Source: Sphingobium soli | GTDB lineage: Bacteria > Pseudomonadota > Alphaproteobacteria > Sphingomonadales > Sphingomonadaceae | Assembly: GCF_020782245.1 (NCBI RefSeq) | Contig: NZ_JAJGNP010000011.1 | Span: 1-64,000 of the forward strand | Reading direction: 5' to 3' | Length of the DNA stretch: 64,000 nucleotides | Part shown: positions 54,489 to 64,000 of the stretch, one piece after another | Position numbering within the stretch: the stretch's first letter is position 1 | Layout of the letters: each line of letters begins with the position of its first letter | Position numbers and translations under genes: made by a program | The notes under the pieces: model-generated | The model's input: only the letters and a program-made list of their open reading frames with translations | Told to the model about the DNA's origin: nothing | Databases searched by the model: none

Positions 54489-54953
54489 TCAGCCGGGCTT
54501 GCGCATAGCACGGGCTTGGCCGCGATTGATGCAGCTGTCCTGAACCGTGCGCGAACAGACGGGATAGTCCTTCGCCTCGGTCAGGGGCGGCGTCATGTTA
54601 CCGCCCATGGTCACGGGATTTTCCGCCGAACCCATCGGCGCTGCGGGATCGCGGGGCGCATTGGCAGGGGCGGGCATCATACCGGGATCAGCCGGCACGG
54701 CGCCGGTAGGCTGGCCTGCATTCGGGTCAGCGGGCATGGGCATGGACGAGTCGTCGGGTTGCGTCGGCATATTCGTCGAGGGATTTGCGGGTGGCGTGGG
54801 CATGGCCGGGTCGGTCTGCGGGGTCATGGTGCCGGCGGGCGGCTGACCGCCCGGTGTCATGCTGCCCGGTGTCATGGCGTCTTGCGCGAGGACCGTGCTG
54901 GAAATGGCCGAAACGCCAAGCAGGGCGGCGCCTGCCAACAGGAACGTTTTCAT
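54489..54953 (-). CDS. Met/Pro-rich secreted protein
   Basis: A 154-residue exported protein (signal peptide MKTFLLAGAALLGVSAISSTVLAQ) with low-complexity repeats of MTPG, PADPN and NAP (about 25-115) and a conserved C-terminal tail with two Cys (DYPVCSRTVQDSCINRGQARAMR). ATG 54953 has AAGGA eight bases upstream. Family unknown; the tail is common to small sphingomonad envelope proteins as I recall. Confidence 0.7.
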   Translation of the reverse strand: MKTFLLAGAALLGVSAISSTVLAQDAMTPGSMTPGGQPPAGTMTPQTDPAMPTPPANPSTNMPTQPDDSSMPMPADPNAGQPTGAVPADPGMMPAPANAPRDPAAPMGSAENPVTMGGNMTPPLTEAKDYPVCSRTVQDSCINRGQARAMRKPG

Positions 54954-55077
54954 CGGGAACATCCTTTCCTTTTATCGTGCCCCGGTGCCCGCTCGTGCGA
55001 AAGACAGAACACCGCGCAAGGAAAAGCCGTTCCCGAATAGCGACGAAAATATCCGGGCCCAGTGCCCGTCTTAAAGC

Positions 55078-55476
55078 TCAAGGGGCTTCTGGATAGCGAT
55101 CGAACCTGGGTAAATCCTGTATCGCCTTTACCCATGGCGCCGCTTCGGCCCATTGGATATGCGCCTGGGGAGGGATCGCGTCCTGATCGTCCAGCGTCGC
55201 GGTCTGAAGGTCGATCCCGCCCGGAAAGACAACGGGATTGCGGTAGAAAAGCCCGGTGCCGCAGGTCCCGCAAAATTGACGGATCGCGTTTTCGGACGAG
55301 CGATAGCTGACCGGCTCGCCACTGATGATAAGCTTGTCCTCGGGAAACAGCGCCCATCCGACCATCGGCGCTCCGGCGCTCGCCCGGCAATCGCCGCAAT
55401 GGCATAGCGCGCTATACGCCGGATCGCCCTGCACCGTATAGCGAATGGCACCGCATTGGCATTGGCCGGTGAGCAT
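55078..55476 (-). CDS. GFA family (glutathione-dependent formaldehyde-activating-like) protein
   Basis: A 132-residue zinc-binding protein: QCQCGAIRYTV, LCHCGDCRASAGAP (zinc Cys set), a second set FCGTCGTGLFYRNP. The GFA fold binds zinc and, in some members, glutathione adducts. ATG 55476 has AAGGGG eight bases upstream; the upstream frame to 55554 is not typical. Confidence 0.88.
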   Translation of the reverse strand: MLTGQCQCGAIRYTVQGDPAYSALCHCGDCRASAGAPMVGWALFPEDKLIISGEPVSYRSSENAIRQFCGTCGTGLFYRNPVVFPGGIDLQTATLDDQDAIPPQAHIQWAEAAPWVKAIQDLPRFDRYPEAP

Positions 55477-55580
55477 GACAGTCATCCCCTTGCATGATTC
55501 GCTTTTTGTTCTCATAGAAAGGGCGAACTGGCAAGGCCCTGCCCTTGCCCCCATCCCTGCCCGACCCTAGTTGATTTTGC

Positions 55581-57857
55581 ATGACGCTTCCCGCACCTTC
55601 ACCCAACGATCCCTCTTATTTGAAGGGCCTCAACACGCCACAGCGAGAGGCCGTGCTGACGACCGAGGGGCCGGTGCTGGTGCTGGCCGGCGCGGGAACC
55701 GGCAAGACGGCGGCGCTGACGGCGCGGCTGGCCCATCTGGTCGCGACGCGTCGCGCCTGGCCGTCGGAAATTCTGGCGGTCACCTTCACCAACAAGGCCG
55801 CGCGGGAAATGCGCGCGCGCGTCGGTGCGATGATCGGCGACGCGGTCGAAGGAATGCCCTGGCTCGGCACTTTCCATGCCATCGCCGCGCGGATGCTTCG
55901 GCGTCATGCCGAACTGGTCGGCTTGCAATCCAATTTCACCATCCTGGACACCGATGACCAGCTGCGGCTGATGAAGCAATTGATCCAGGCCGAGGGCATT
56001 GACGAAAAGCGGTGGCCCGCCCGCCAACTGGGCGGCTTGATCGACCAGTGGAAGAATAAGGGGCTGACGCCGGACGAAGTCAGCGCGGGTGAGGCGGAGG
56101 GCTATGCCCATGGCAAGGGGCAGAAACTCTATGCCGCCTATCAGGCGCGCTTGCGTGACGTGAACGCGTGCGATTTCGGGGACTTGCTGCTTCATGTTCT
56201 CACCATCCTGAAAAAGCATCGCGACGTGCTGGAGCAGTATCAGCAAAAATTCCGCTACATCATGGTGGACGAATATCAGGACACCAATTCGAGCCAGTAT
56301 CTGTGGCTGCGGCTGTTGGCGCAGGAGCGGAAGAATATCTGCTGCGTGGGCGATGACGATCAGTCCATCTATTCCTGGCGCGGCGCAGAGGTTGCCAATA
56401 TCCTGCGGTTCGAAAAGGATTTTCCTGGCGCAACGATCATCCGGCTGGAACAGAATTATCGGTCGACCCCGGACATATTAGGCGCGGCGTCCGGCGTGAT
56501 CGCCGAAAATGGCAATCGCCTGGGCAAGACGTTGTGGACCGACATTGATGTGGGCGAAAAGGTCAAGGTCATCGGCGTCTGGGACGGGCCGGAGGAGGCG
56601 CGGCGCATCAGCGAGGATATCGAGGCGATCGAGCGGAGCGGCGGGTCGCTGGACGATGTCGCCATCCTGGTCCGCGCCCAGCATCAGACGCGTGAGTTTG
56701 AGGATCGCTTCATCCAGATCGGCCTGCCCTATCGCATCATCGGCGGCTTCCGTTTCTATGAGCGCGCCGAAATCCGCGATGCGCTCGCCTATCTGCGCCT
56801 CGTCAACCAGCCGGCCGACGATCTGGCCTTCGAACGGATCGTCAATGTGCCCAAACGTGGCCTAGGGGACAAGGCTGTCGAAAAACTGCATCGCCTTGCC
56901 CGCGCGCAGGGGATTCCGCTTACCCTCGCCGCCGCGCGGATCCTGGACACGGACGAATTGACGCCACAGGCGCGCCGGTCGCTGGGCGCCTTCATCGGCG
57001 ATCTGGCGCGGTGGCGTGATCGCGCGGGGCAATTGCCTCATGCCGAACTGGCGCGCCAGATATTGGACGAGAGTGGCTATACCGCGATGCTACAGGCCGA
57101 TCGCACGACCGAAAGCGCCGGGCGGCTCGAAAATCTCACCGAATTGACCCGCGCAATGGAGGAATATGACACGCTGGGCGCCTTCCTGGAGCATGTCAGT
57201 CTGGTGATGGACAATGAGGCGCAGGCGGAAGAGCGCAAGGTCACGATCATGACCATCCACGCCGCCAAGGGCCTGGAGTTCGAGCATGTGTTCCTTGCGG
57301 GGTGGGAGGAAGGCCTGTTTCCCTCGCAGCGCGCGCTCGATGAAGGGGGCCTCAACAGCCTGGAGGAAGAGCGCCGGCTGGCCTATGTTGCGATCACGCG
57401 CGCGCGGCGGCGCTGCACCATCCTGCATGCCGCCAACCGCCGCATCTATGGCCAATGGACCAGTTCGATCCCGTCGCGCTTTGTCGGGGAGCTTCCCCCC
57501 GAGCATGTCGAGGAGGAAAGCAGCATGAGCGGCGGCGCGTCGCTATGGCGCGCCAATTGGTCGGAACGGGAAGACCCCTTCGCCAATGTCGCGCGCGGCA
57601 CTGGCCGGGGACCGGGCTGGCAGCGCGCCCAATCATCGGGCCAGTTTAGCGCCGAGCCGGTGCGCATCGTGGAAGCGCGGTCCTCCGCTGTCTCGCTGGG
57701 CAATAAGGGCCGCAGCGACATGAGCATCGGCCTGCGCGTCTTTCACCAGAAATTTGGCTATGGCACCGTCGCGGAGATTGAGGGCAACAAGCTGGAGATC
57801 GACTTCGAAACCGCCGGCCGCAAGCGCGTGATGGACAGCTTCATTTCCATCGCGTGA
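55581..57857 (+). CDS. uvrD: UvrD/PcrA family DNA helicase
   Basis: 758 residues; superfamily 1A helicase with Walker A LAGAGTGKTAALTARLAHL, TFTNKAAREMR, DEYQDTN, GDDDQSIYSWRGA, and C-terminal VTIMTIHAAKGLEFEHVFLAG and AYVAITRAR. The tail HQKFGYGTVAEIEGNKLEIDF is the PcrA-type Tudor-like domain. 3'-5' helicase for mismatch and excision repair. Confidence 0.95.
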   Translation: MTLPAPSPNDPSYLKGLNTPQREAVLTTEGPVLVLAGAGTGKTAALTARLAHLVATRRAWPSEILAVTFTNKAAREMRARVGAMIGDAVEGMPWLGTFHAIAARMLRRHAELVGLQSNFTILDTDDQLRLMKQLIQAEGIDEKRWPARQLGGLIDQWKNKGLTPDEVSAGEAEGYAHGKGQKLYAAYQARLRDVNACDFGDLLLHVLTILKKHRDVLEQYQQKFRYIMVDEYQDTNSSQYLWLRLLAQERKNICCVGDDDQSIYSWRGAEVANILRFEKDFPGATIIRLEQNYRSTPDILGAASGVIAENGNRLGKTLWTDIDVGEKVKVIGVWDGPEEARRISEDIEAIERSGGSLDDVAILVRAQHQTREFEDRFIQIGLPYRIIGGFRFYERAEIRDALAYLRLVNQPADDLAFERIVNVPKRGLGDKAVEKLHRLARAQGIPLTLAAARILDTDELTPQARRSLGAFIGDLARWRDRAGQLPHAELARQILDESGYTAMLQADRTTESAGRLENLTELTRAMEEYDTLGAFLEHVSLVMDNEAQAEERKVTIMTIHAAKGLEFEHVFLAGWEEGLFPSQRALDEGGLNSLEEERRLAYVAITRARRRCTILHAANRRIYGQWTSSIPSRFVGELPPEHVEEESSMSGGASLWRANWSEREDPFANVARGTGRGPGWQRAQSSGQFSAEPVRIVEARSSAVSLGNKGRSDMSIGLRVFHQKFGYGTVAEIEGNKLEIDFETAGRKRVMDSFISIA

Positions 57858-57950
57858 TTGGAAGAGCGTCCCTCAGTCCGGCCCAGGGAGAAGGGCAGGA
57901 GACTCAGGGATTTCGCGGCCAACCGATATTCAATTTGTGAGGATGTTTTT

Positions 57951-58026
57951 TGGTGGAGCCTAGCGGGATCGAACCGCTGACCTCCTGCATGCCATGCAGG
58001 CGCTCTCCCAGCTGAGCTAAGGCCCC
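57951..58026 (-). tRNA. tRNA-Ala(GGC), copy 1
   Basis: A 76-nt cloverleaf including CCA; acceptor GGGGCCT, anticodon stem CTGCA/TGCAG around a loop with GGC, T arm with TTCGATC. Identical in sequence to a second copy 156 bases downstream on the same strand. Confidence 0.93.
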
Positions 58027-58181
58027 ATCCTGCGCGGGAGCGCCGCAGCAATCAGGTCGGGCCATGTCCGGAAAACCGTCGGCCAAATAATGGTGCAGCC
58101 CCGGACTGAGGTCCGCCCGGCGCTGACGCTTCGGGAGTTTTGCCGGCAAATGCCCCTGGACATTTCCCTGATCGGCAAAAC

Positions 58182-58257
58182 TGGTGGAGCCTAGCGGGAT
58201 CGAACCGCTGACCTCCTGCATGCCATGCAGGCGCTCTCCCAGCTGAGCTAAGGCCCC
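58182..58257 (-). tRNA. tRNA-Ala(GGC), copy 2
   Basis: Identical to copy 1 across the 76 nt. Tandem duplication with a 155-base spacer; both read toward uvrD. Confidence 0.93.
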
Positions 58258-58346
58258 GTCACCAACCCGAAGCGCCGCTTGGGCCGGCGCTTCGGAGGTC
58301 GCTGCCTCTAGGATCGTCAGACCCCATTGGCAAGCGGAATTTTCAG

Positions 58347-58682
58347 TTAATTGTCGTCATTGTCGTCGTCATTGCCAGCTTCGACGCCCAGGTCGTCGTC
58401 ACCGCCCAGATCGACGTCATTGTCCGGGGAATCGTCGTCATCATCGACGTCGATATCCAGGTCCAGATCGTCGTCAGCCGTTTCCCGTTCGCCATCGGCG
58501 GTTTCCACCACCTTCTTGGGCGCTTCCTCATAGGGCAAGGGCTGCTTCGATTTCAGCACGGGCTCGGGTTCCCAAGCGGTGTTGCAGTTGATGCACACCA
58601 CCGGATCGTCCTTGCCCAGATCGTAGAAGCGAGTCGCGCATTTTGGGCAGGTCCGCTTCGTGCCCCATTCAGCCTTCACCAT
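58347..58682 (-). CDS. TIGR02300 family zinc-ribbon protein
   Basis: A 111-residue protein: KRTCPKCATRFYDLGKDDPVVCINCNT (zinc ribbon, the TIGR02300 signature) followed by an extremely acidic Asp-rich tail (about 65-111). Found in alphaproteobacteria only, often next to aroA, as here. Function unknown. The acidic tail suggests interaction with a basic partner. Confidence 0.92.
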   Translation of the reverse strand: MVKAEWGTKRTCPKCATRFYDLGKDDPVVCINCNTAWEPEPVLKSKQPLPYEEAPKKVVETADGERETADDDLDLDIDVDDDDDSPDNDVDLGGDDDLGVEAGNDDDNDDN

Positions 58683-58829
58683 GTCCGGCCTGTTCCTTCT
58701 TCGATGCTCAAACAGAAATCACGCGGCGCGACAGTCTGGTCGCCCGCGAAACGAGGCGCGCCTTGCCATAGGCAAACCCCGCTGTCAAAAGCCGCGGAGA
58801 TTTTTTCCGTTCCATGACAAGGGGCATTT

Positions 58830-60170
58830 GTGACCCAGACCCAAGACCAGCCTATGCCTATGACCTTCCGCACAGCGCCGCCCCTTTCGGGCAGCGTCAC
58901 TGTGCCGGGCGACAAGAGCATATCGCATCGGTCGCTGATGCTGTCGGCGCTGGCGGTCGGTGAAAGCCGGGTCGAAGGACTGCTGGAAGGGGAAGACGTG
59001 CTTGCCACGGCGGCAGCAATGCGGGCGATGGGTGCCCGGATCGAGCGCGACGCCGACGGCGTCTGGCATATTCACGGCGTGGGCGTCGGCGGCCTGTTGC
59101 AACCAGAAATTGCGCTCGACATGGGCAATAGCGGCACGTCCACGCGGCTGCTCATGGGCTTGCTGGCCAGCCATGATCTTACCGCGACCTTCATTGGCGA
59201 CGCATCCTTGAGCAAGCGGCCGATGGCACGCGTGACGGAGCCGCTCGCCCAGATGGGCGCCAGCTTCACGACCAGTCCTGGCGACCGCCTGCCGCTGACG
59301 ATGAGGGGCGCGTGCCCGGCGGTGCCGCTGGACTATGTGCTGCCCGTCGCATCGGCGCAGGTGAAGTCGGCCATTCTCCTGGCCGGTCTCAACACACCCG
59401 GGATCACGCGTGTCGTCGAGCCGATCCCGACGCGCGACCATAGCGAACGCATGCTCCAGGGATTCGGCGCGGATCTGCGCGTGGAGCAGCAGGCCGATGG
59501 CGCCCGTGTCATCACGCTGATCGGCGAGGCCGAACTCAAGCCGCAGCAAATCATGGTGCCGGGCGATCCGTCCTCGGCCGCCTTCCCGATGGTCGCAGCG
59601 CTGGTCGTGCCGGGATCAAAGGTGACGATCGCCAATGTCGGCTTGAACGCAACGCGGGCCGGGCTGATCGACCTGCTGCGCGAAATGGGCGGGGCCATCG
59701 AGGTGGTGAACGCGCGCGATGTCGGCGGGGAGCCGGTTGGCGACCTGGTCGTCACGGCATCGGTGCTGACCGGCGTTGAGCCCGATCCTGCCCGTGCCCC
59801 CAGCATGATCGACGAATATCCGGTTGCCTTCGTCGCAGCGGCCCTTGCGCAGGGGCGCAGCGTCTTTCGCGGACTGGAGGAACTGAGGGTCAAGGAGTCC
59901 GACCGGATCGCGACCATGGCAGAGGGGTTGCGTGCGATCGGCGCGCGAGTGGAGGAAATGGAGGACGGCCTCATCATCGAAGGCACTGGCGGCCAGTTGT
60001 TGCCCGGCGGCGGCCCGATCGCGACGAAGCTGGATCATCGCATCGCGATGAGCTTTGCCATCGCAGGCTTGGCGTCGCGTGAAGGGGTCACGATCGACGA
60101 CATGCGCCCGGTCGCCACCAGCTTCCCGACCTTTATCCCGCTGTTGCGCGAATTAGGGGCTGTCGCATGA
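58830..60170 (+). CDS. aroA: 3-phosphoshikimate 1-carboxyvinyltransferase (EPSP synthase)
   Basis: 446 residues; GDKSISHRSLMLSALAVG, NSGTSTRLLMGLL, VDEYPV as IDEYPVAF, and KESDRIATMAEGL. Sixth step of the shikimate pathway and target of glyphosate; the LLMGLLASH segment is class II-like. GTG 58830 follows AAGGGG. Ends by ATGA overlap with the next gene. Confidence 0.96.
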   Translation: MTQTQDQPMPMTFRTAPPLSGSVTVPGDKSISHRSLMLSALAVGESRVEGLLEGEDVLATAAAMRAMGARIERDADGVWHIHGVGVGGLLQPEIALDMGNSGTSTRLLMGLLASHDLTATFIGDASLSKRPMARVTEPLAQMGASFTTSPGDRLPLTMRGACPAVPLDYVLPVASAQVKSAILLAGLNTPGITRVVEPIPTRDHSERMLQGFGADLRVEQQADGARVITLIGEAELKPQQIMVPGDPSSAAFPMVAALVVPGSKVTIANVGLNATRAGLIDLLREMGGAIEVVNARDVGGEPVGDLVVTASVLTGVEPDPARAPSMIDEYPVAFVAAALAQGRSVFRGLEELRVKESDRIATMAEGLRAIGARVEEMEDGLIIEGTGGQLLPGGGPIATKLDHRIAMSFAIAGLASREGVTIDDMRPVATSFPTFIPLLRELGAVA

Positions 60171-60415
60171 ACCTTGACCTCGCCAATCTGGTTGGCCTTG
60201 CTGGCAGCGCACTCATGGTCGTCGCCTATGCCTACAGCAACATGGCCCGACAGCTGAACTTCCTCATTTTCAACCTTCTCAACCTCGTCGGGTCGCTGCT
60301 TCTCATCTGGTCGCTGACGGTCCATTTCAACATGGCGTCGATGGCGCTGGAAATCGTCTGGGCCGCAATCGCGCTGCTCGGGCTCGGCAACGCGCTTCGC
60401 AGGAAAAGACAATGA
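60167..60415 (+). CDS. CBU_0592 family membrane protein
   Basis: An 82-residue protein of three membrane helices (VGLAGSALMVVAYAYS, FLIFNLLNLVGSLLLIWSLTV, MALEIVWAAIALLGLGNAL). Between aroA and cmk with ATGA overlaps on both sides, so it is made in the aroA-cmk operon. Function unknown. Confidence 0.88.
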   Translation: MNLDLANLVGLAGSALMVVAYAYSNMARQLNFLIFNLLNLVGSLLLIWSLTVHFNMASMALEIVWAAIALLGLGNALRRKRQ

Positions 60416-61056
60416 TTATAGCCGTCGATGGTCCCGCAGCATCCGGCAAGGGTACGATCGCCAAGGCATTGGGCCGCCATTATCGGTTGCCGGTGCTGGA
60501 CACGGGCCTGCTTTACCGTGCGGTGGGCCTGTCGGTGCTCAAGGCCGGCGGCGATCCCGATCGGGAAGAAGATGCCCTGGCCGCCTGCAATTTCGGTGAC
60601 GCATTGCTCGCTGACCCGGCGCTGCGCAGCGAAGCGGTCGGCAGCCTCGCCAGTCGCGTATCCGTGCATCAGGTCGTGCGGGATGCGCTGGTTCAGCGGC
60701 AACGCGATTTCGCGACCCAGCCCGGCGGTGCGATCCTGGACGGACGCGACATTGGGACGGTGATCGCGCCCGATGCCGACGCCAAGATTTTCGTTACCGC
60801 CAGCGTGCATGTGCGCGCGGAACGCCGATACAAGGATGCGCTGGCGCATGGCGGGCACCCGGACATGGATTCGCTGGTCGCGGACATTCAGGCGCGCGAC
60901 ACCCGCGACATGAGCCGGGACCACGCTCCGCTGCGGGTCGCCGATGGCGCGGACTTGCTCGACACGTCGGAATTGACTATAGACGCGGCCGTCCAGCGGG
61001 CGATCGCGCTTGTGGACGCCCAGCTGGAAGGTCGCTCCGCACGAGTGACCCGATAA
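60412..61056 (+). CDS. cmk: cytidylate kinase
   Basis: 214 residues; P-loop IIAVDGPAASGKGTIAKAL, LDTGLLYRAVGL, ILDGRDIGTVIAPDADAKIFVTAS and the RRYKDA lid. Phosphorylates CMP and dCMP. Classical aroA-cmk-rpsA order. Confidence 0.96.
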   Translation: MIIAVDGPAASGKGTIAKALGRHYRLPVLDTGLLYRAVGLSVLKAGGDPDREEDALAACNFGDALLADPALRSEAVGSLASRVSVHQVVRDALVQRQRDFATQPGGAILDGRDIGTVIAPDADAKIFVTASVHVRAERRYKDALAHGGHPDMDSLVADIQARDTRDMSRDHAPLRVADGADLLDTSELTIDAAVQRAIALVDAQLEGRSARVTR

Positions 61057-61079
61057 GGCGCGCGGATTTTCCGGGCGCC
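61057..61079 (+). terminator. intrinsic terminator after cmk
   Basis: A stem of nine of ten pairs, GGCGCGCGGA with TCCGGGCGCC, loop TTT, directly at the cmk stop and followed by CCTTTTCGCTTTT. Ends the aroA-cmk transcript; rpsA then needs its own promoter in the 140 bases that follow. Confidence 0.75.
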
Positions 61080-61219
61080 CTTTTCGCTTTTCTCGACGGC
61101 GCGTCCCTTGGCTCTCAACCCATTGGATACGCGACGGGTATTCGGCCTGGCGCGTAGTTTGGCCAAAGACCACCGGATACAACCGGTTGGCCAGCAATGA
61201 CGAGTGAAGGAACGACTTA

Positions 61220-62932
<1,713 letters not shown>

Positions 62933-62954
62933 TCCCTTCCGACATGGCAAGGCG

Positions 62955-62989
62955 AAAGGCCCGTCGAACCCCGTGTTCGGCGGGCCTTT
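62955..62989 (+). terminator. intrinsic terminator after rpsA
   Basis: AAAGGCCCGTCGAAC (62955-62969) pairs with GTTCGGCGGGCCTTT (62975-62989) in 14 of 15 positions around CCCGT, 22 bases after the rpsA stop. Confidence 0.85.
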
Positions 62990-63093
62990 CCCGTTATGAC
63001 ACAAGCGCAACGATAATGCGGCGGACGATTGTCAACGCGTTACAAAAGCAGTATGAAACGACAGGGGGAACAGCAGAGGGGAGCTGGACACCA

Positions 63094-63384
63094 ATGATCC
63101 GTTCGGAATTGATTCAGAAACTGGCCGAAGAAAATCCGGGACTGACGGTGCCGGAGGTCGAACGGATCGTCGATCTCTTTTTTCGTGAGATTGTGGATCG
63201 GCTTGCCTCGGGCGGCCGGGTTGAACTGCGCGGTTTCGGCGCATTCACGACCCGCGCTCGCGATGCCCGAACGGGGCGCAATCCCCGCACCGGCGAACAA
63301 GTGCCGGTCTGCGCCAAGCGCGTTCCCTATTTCAAGCCGGGCAAGGAAATGCGCGAACGCTTGAACAGCGGCAGCGAAGCCTGA
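63094..63384 (+). CDS. ihfB: integration host factor subunit beta
   Basis: 96 residues: [48 protein letters not shown] and the beta-arm [34 protein letters not shown] with the intercalating Pro. GAGGGGAG lies upstream of ATG 63094; the open frame to 62944 is only read-through over the terminator. Bends DNA with IhfA; relevant to integrase action on the neighbouring element. Confidence 0.95.
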   Translation: MIRSELIQKLAEENPGLTVPEVERIVDLFFREIVDRLASGGRVELRGFGAFTTRARDARTGRNPRTGEQVPVCAKRVPYFKPGKEMRERLNSGSEA

Positions 63385-63432
63385 TTTCTGCGACTTGACC
63401 TGATCGCCGCGCCGGCTATGGCCATGGCTTAC

Positions 63433-63518
63433 GCGGACGTGGCGAAATCGGTAGACGCAGCGGACTTAAAATCCGCCTCCCCCTGGGAATGCGGGTTCAA
63501 GTCCCGCCGTCCGCACCA
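63433..63518 (+). tRNA. tRNA-Leu(TAA)
   Basis: An 86-nt class II tRNA including CCA: acceptor GCGGACG with CGTCCGC, anticodon stem GCGGA/TCCGC with TAA in the loop, a variable arm CTCCCCCTGGGAAT and TTCAAGT in the T loop. Confidence 0.93.
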
Positions 63519-63756
63519 GTGTGCAATGCTGCCCTTGGCATTCGCCATCAGGCGGCAACAGGCGCGTCGATCGGCCATGGCCGCCCAGCACTAGCGATCC
63601 CGATGCATCCCTGGAGCGCCTGCCCCTGCGATGCCCCTTCCGGCAACGGGCTTATCACAGCCTTCGCCGCCGAGATTTCAAACCTGAACGATGTCATTCG
63701 AAGCTTTTTTCTACTTCCATGCTGGTCTTTCGCATGCCCAGCGGCAATGATGGGTC

Positions 63757-64000
63757 ATGGCCGGCGCAATTGATCCCAACAGTTTCAGTGACTCTCTTGT
63801 AATCCTTGGCGCAGCGGGGCTGGTGATACCCGGCTTTGCCCGCTTCCGGATCAGCCCGGTCATCGGCTTCATCCTGGTCGGGCTGGCGGTCGGGCCGGCT
63901 GGCCTGGGGGCATTGGTCGAGCGCTATCCCTGGCTTTACCATATCACCATTTCGGATGGGGAGGCCATCGAACCATTTGCCGAACTCGGCATCATTCTGC
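63757..64000 (+). CDS. CPA2 family cation:proton antiporter (KefB-like), N-terminal part
   Basis: The first 81 residues of a membrane protein running off the window: M-AGAIDPNSFSDSLVILGAAGLVIPGFARFRISPVIGFILVGLAVGPAGLG, with the first two membrane helices typical of CPA2/Kef antiporters and ending in AEPFAELGIIL. ATG 63757 has a weak ribosome site. The 240 bases before it contain nothing I can assign. Confidence 0.85.
   Translation, partial: MAGAIDPNSFSDSLVILGAAGLVIPGFARFRISPVIGFILVGLAVGPAGLGALVERYPWLYHITISDGEAIEPFAELGIIL

Noticed and set aside
57951..58257. att sites formed by the two identical tRNA-Ala genes
   Set aside because: Only 155 bases lie between them with no integrase; simple tandem duplication explains it.

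Overview
The window looks like a sphingomonad alphaproteobacterium (Sphingobium/Sphingomonas type). The evidence is the high-GC housekeeping gene content and order: trpF-trpB-trpA-accD-folC; aroA-(CBU_0592-type protein)-cmk-rpsA-ihfB; and a TIGR02300 zinc-ribbon protein beside tRNA-Ala. This is inferred from gene content; no database was searched.

Layout. (1) Bases 1-115 are the end of an insertion sequence, probably IS21 family, that has cut the 3' end off ligD. (2) Bases 100-7500 hold a DNA repair and accessory island: truncated ligD, a PHB-depolymerase-type esterase, a GNAT protein, a KTSC protein, ku with a coupled small gene, and an SRAP (YedK/HMCES) protein whose catalytic Cys follows a likely ATC start codon. 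After it comes a small DUF6961-like gene broken by an amber codon. (3) Bases 7500-8023 are non-coding and contain three 14-bp palindromic units at an exact 20-bp spacing, just upstream of (4) a 21.6-kb F-type (MPF-F) conjugative type IV secretion operon, 8024-29632. Its order is secreted protein, DsbC, pilin, traL, traE, traK, traB, traV, traC, two small membrane proteins, traW, traU, traN, a traN-like gene, trbC, an S26 peptidase, traF, a thioredoxin-like gene, traH, traG. traV carries a one-base C insertion that joins its frame to traC. A cluster of three perfect hairpins lies between traU and traN. (5) Bases 29100-33670 have lower GC and hold the divergent 3' end of traG, a convergent membrane protein that could be an entry-exclusion factor, an AlpA regulator, a DUF1778/GNAT toxin-antitoxin pair and a P4-type integrase next to a tRNA with a CAT anticodon. 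Together, 1-33669 looks like the right-hand part of an integrative conjugative element (ICE) inserted at the tRNA 3' end. Relaxase, coupling protein and the other att site are not in the window. (6) Bases 33670-64000 are ordinary chromosome: a deacetylase-like protein, a histidine kinase, an Lrp regulator, two paralogous secreted repeat proteins, gyrA, lipid/glycan enzymes, the trp-accD-folC cluster, an AmpG-type transporter, a response regulator, a pseudouridine synthase, rsmD, a UvrD/PcrA helicase, two identical tRNA-Ala genes, aroA, cmk, rpsA, ihfB, tRNA-Leu and the start of a CPA2 antiporter.

How they work together. The tra operon would build a pilus and mating channel. The integrase and tRNA site would anchor the element, and the TA pair would stabilise it. 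The ligD/ku/SRAP group reads as a DNA-end and abasic-site repair cargo, now damaged by the IS insertion in ligD and the amber codon after SRAP. I saw no CRISPR array, rRNA or clearly new defence system. The most novel signals are the 20-bp periodic palindrome array, the traU-traN hairpin cluster, the candidate traG/exclusion module and the non-canonical SRAP start.
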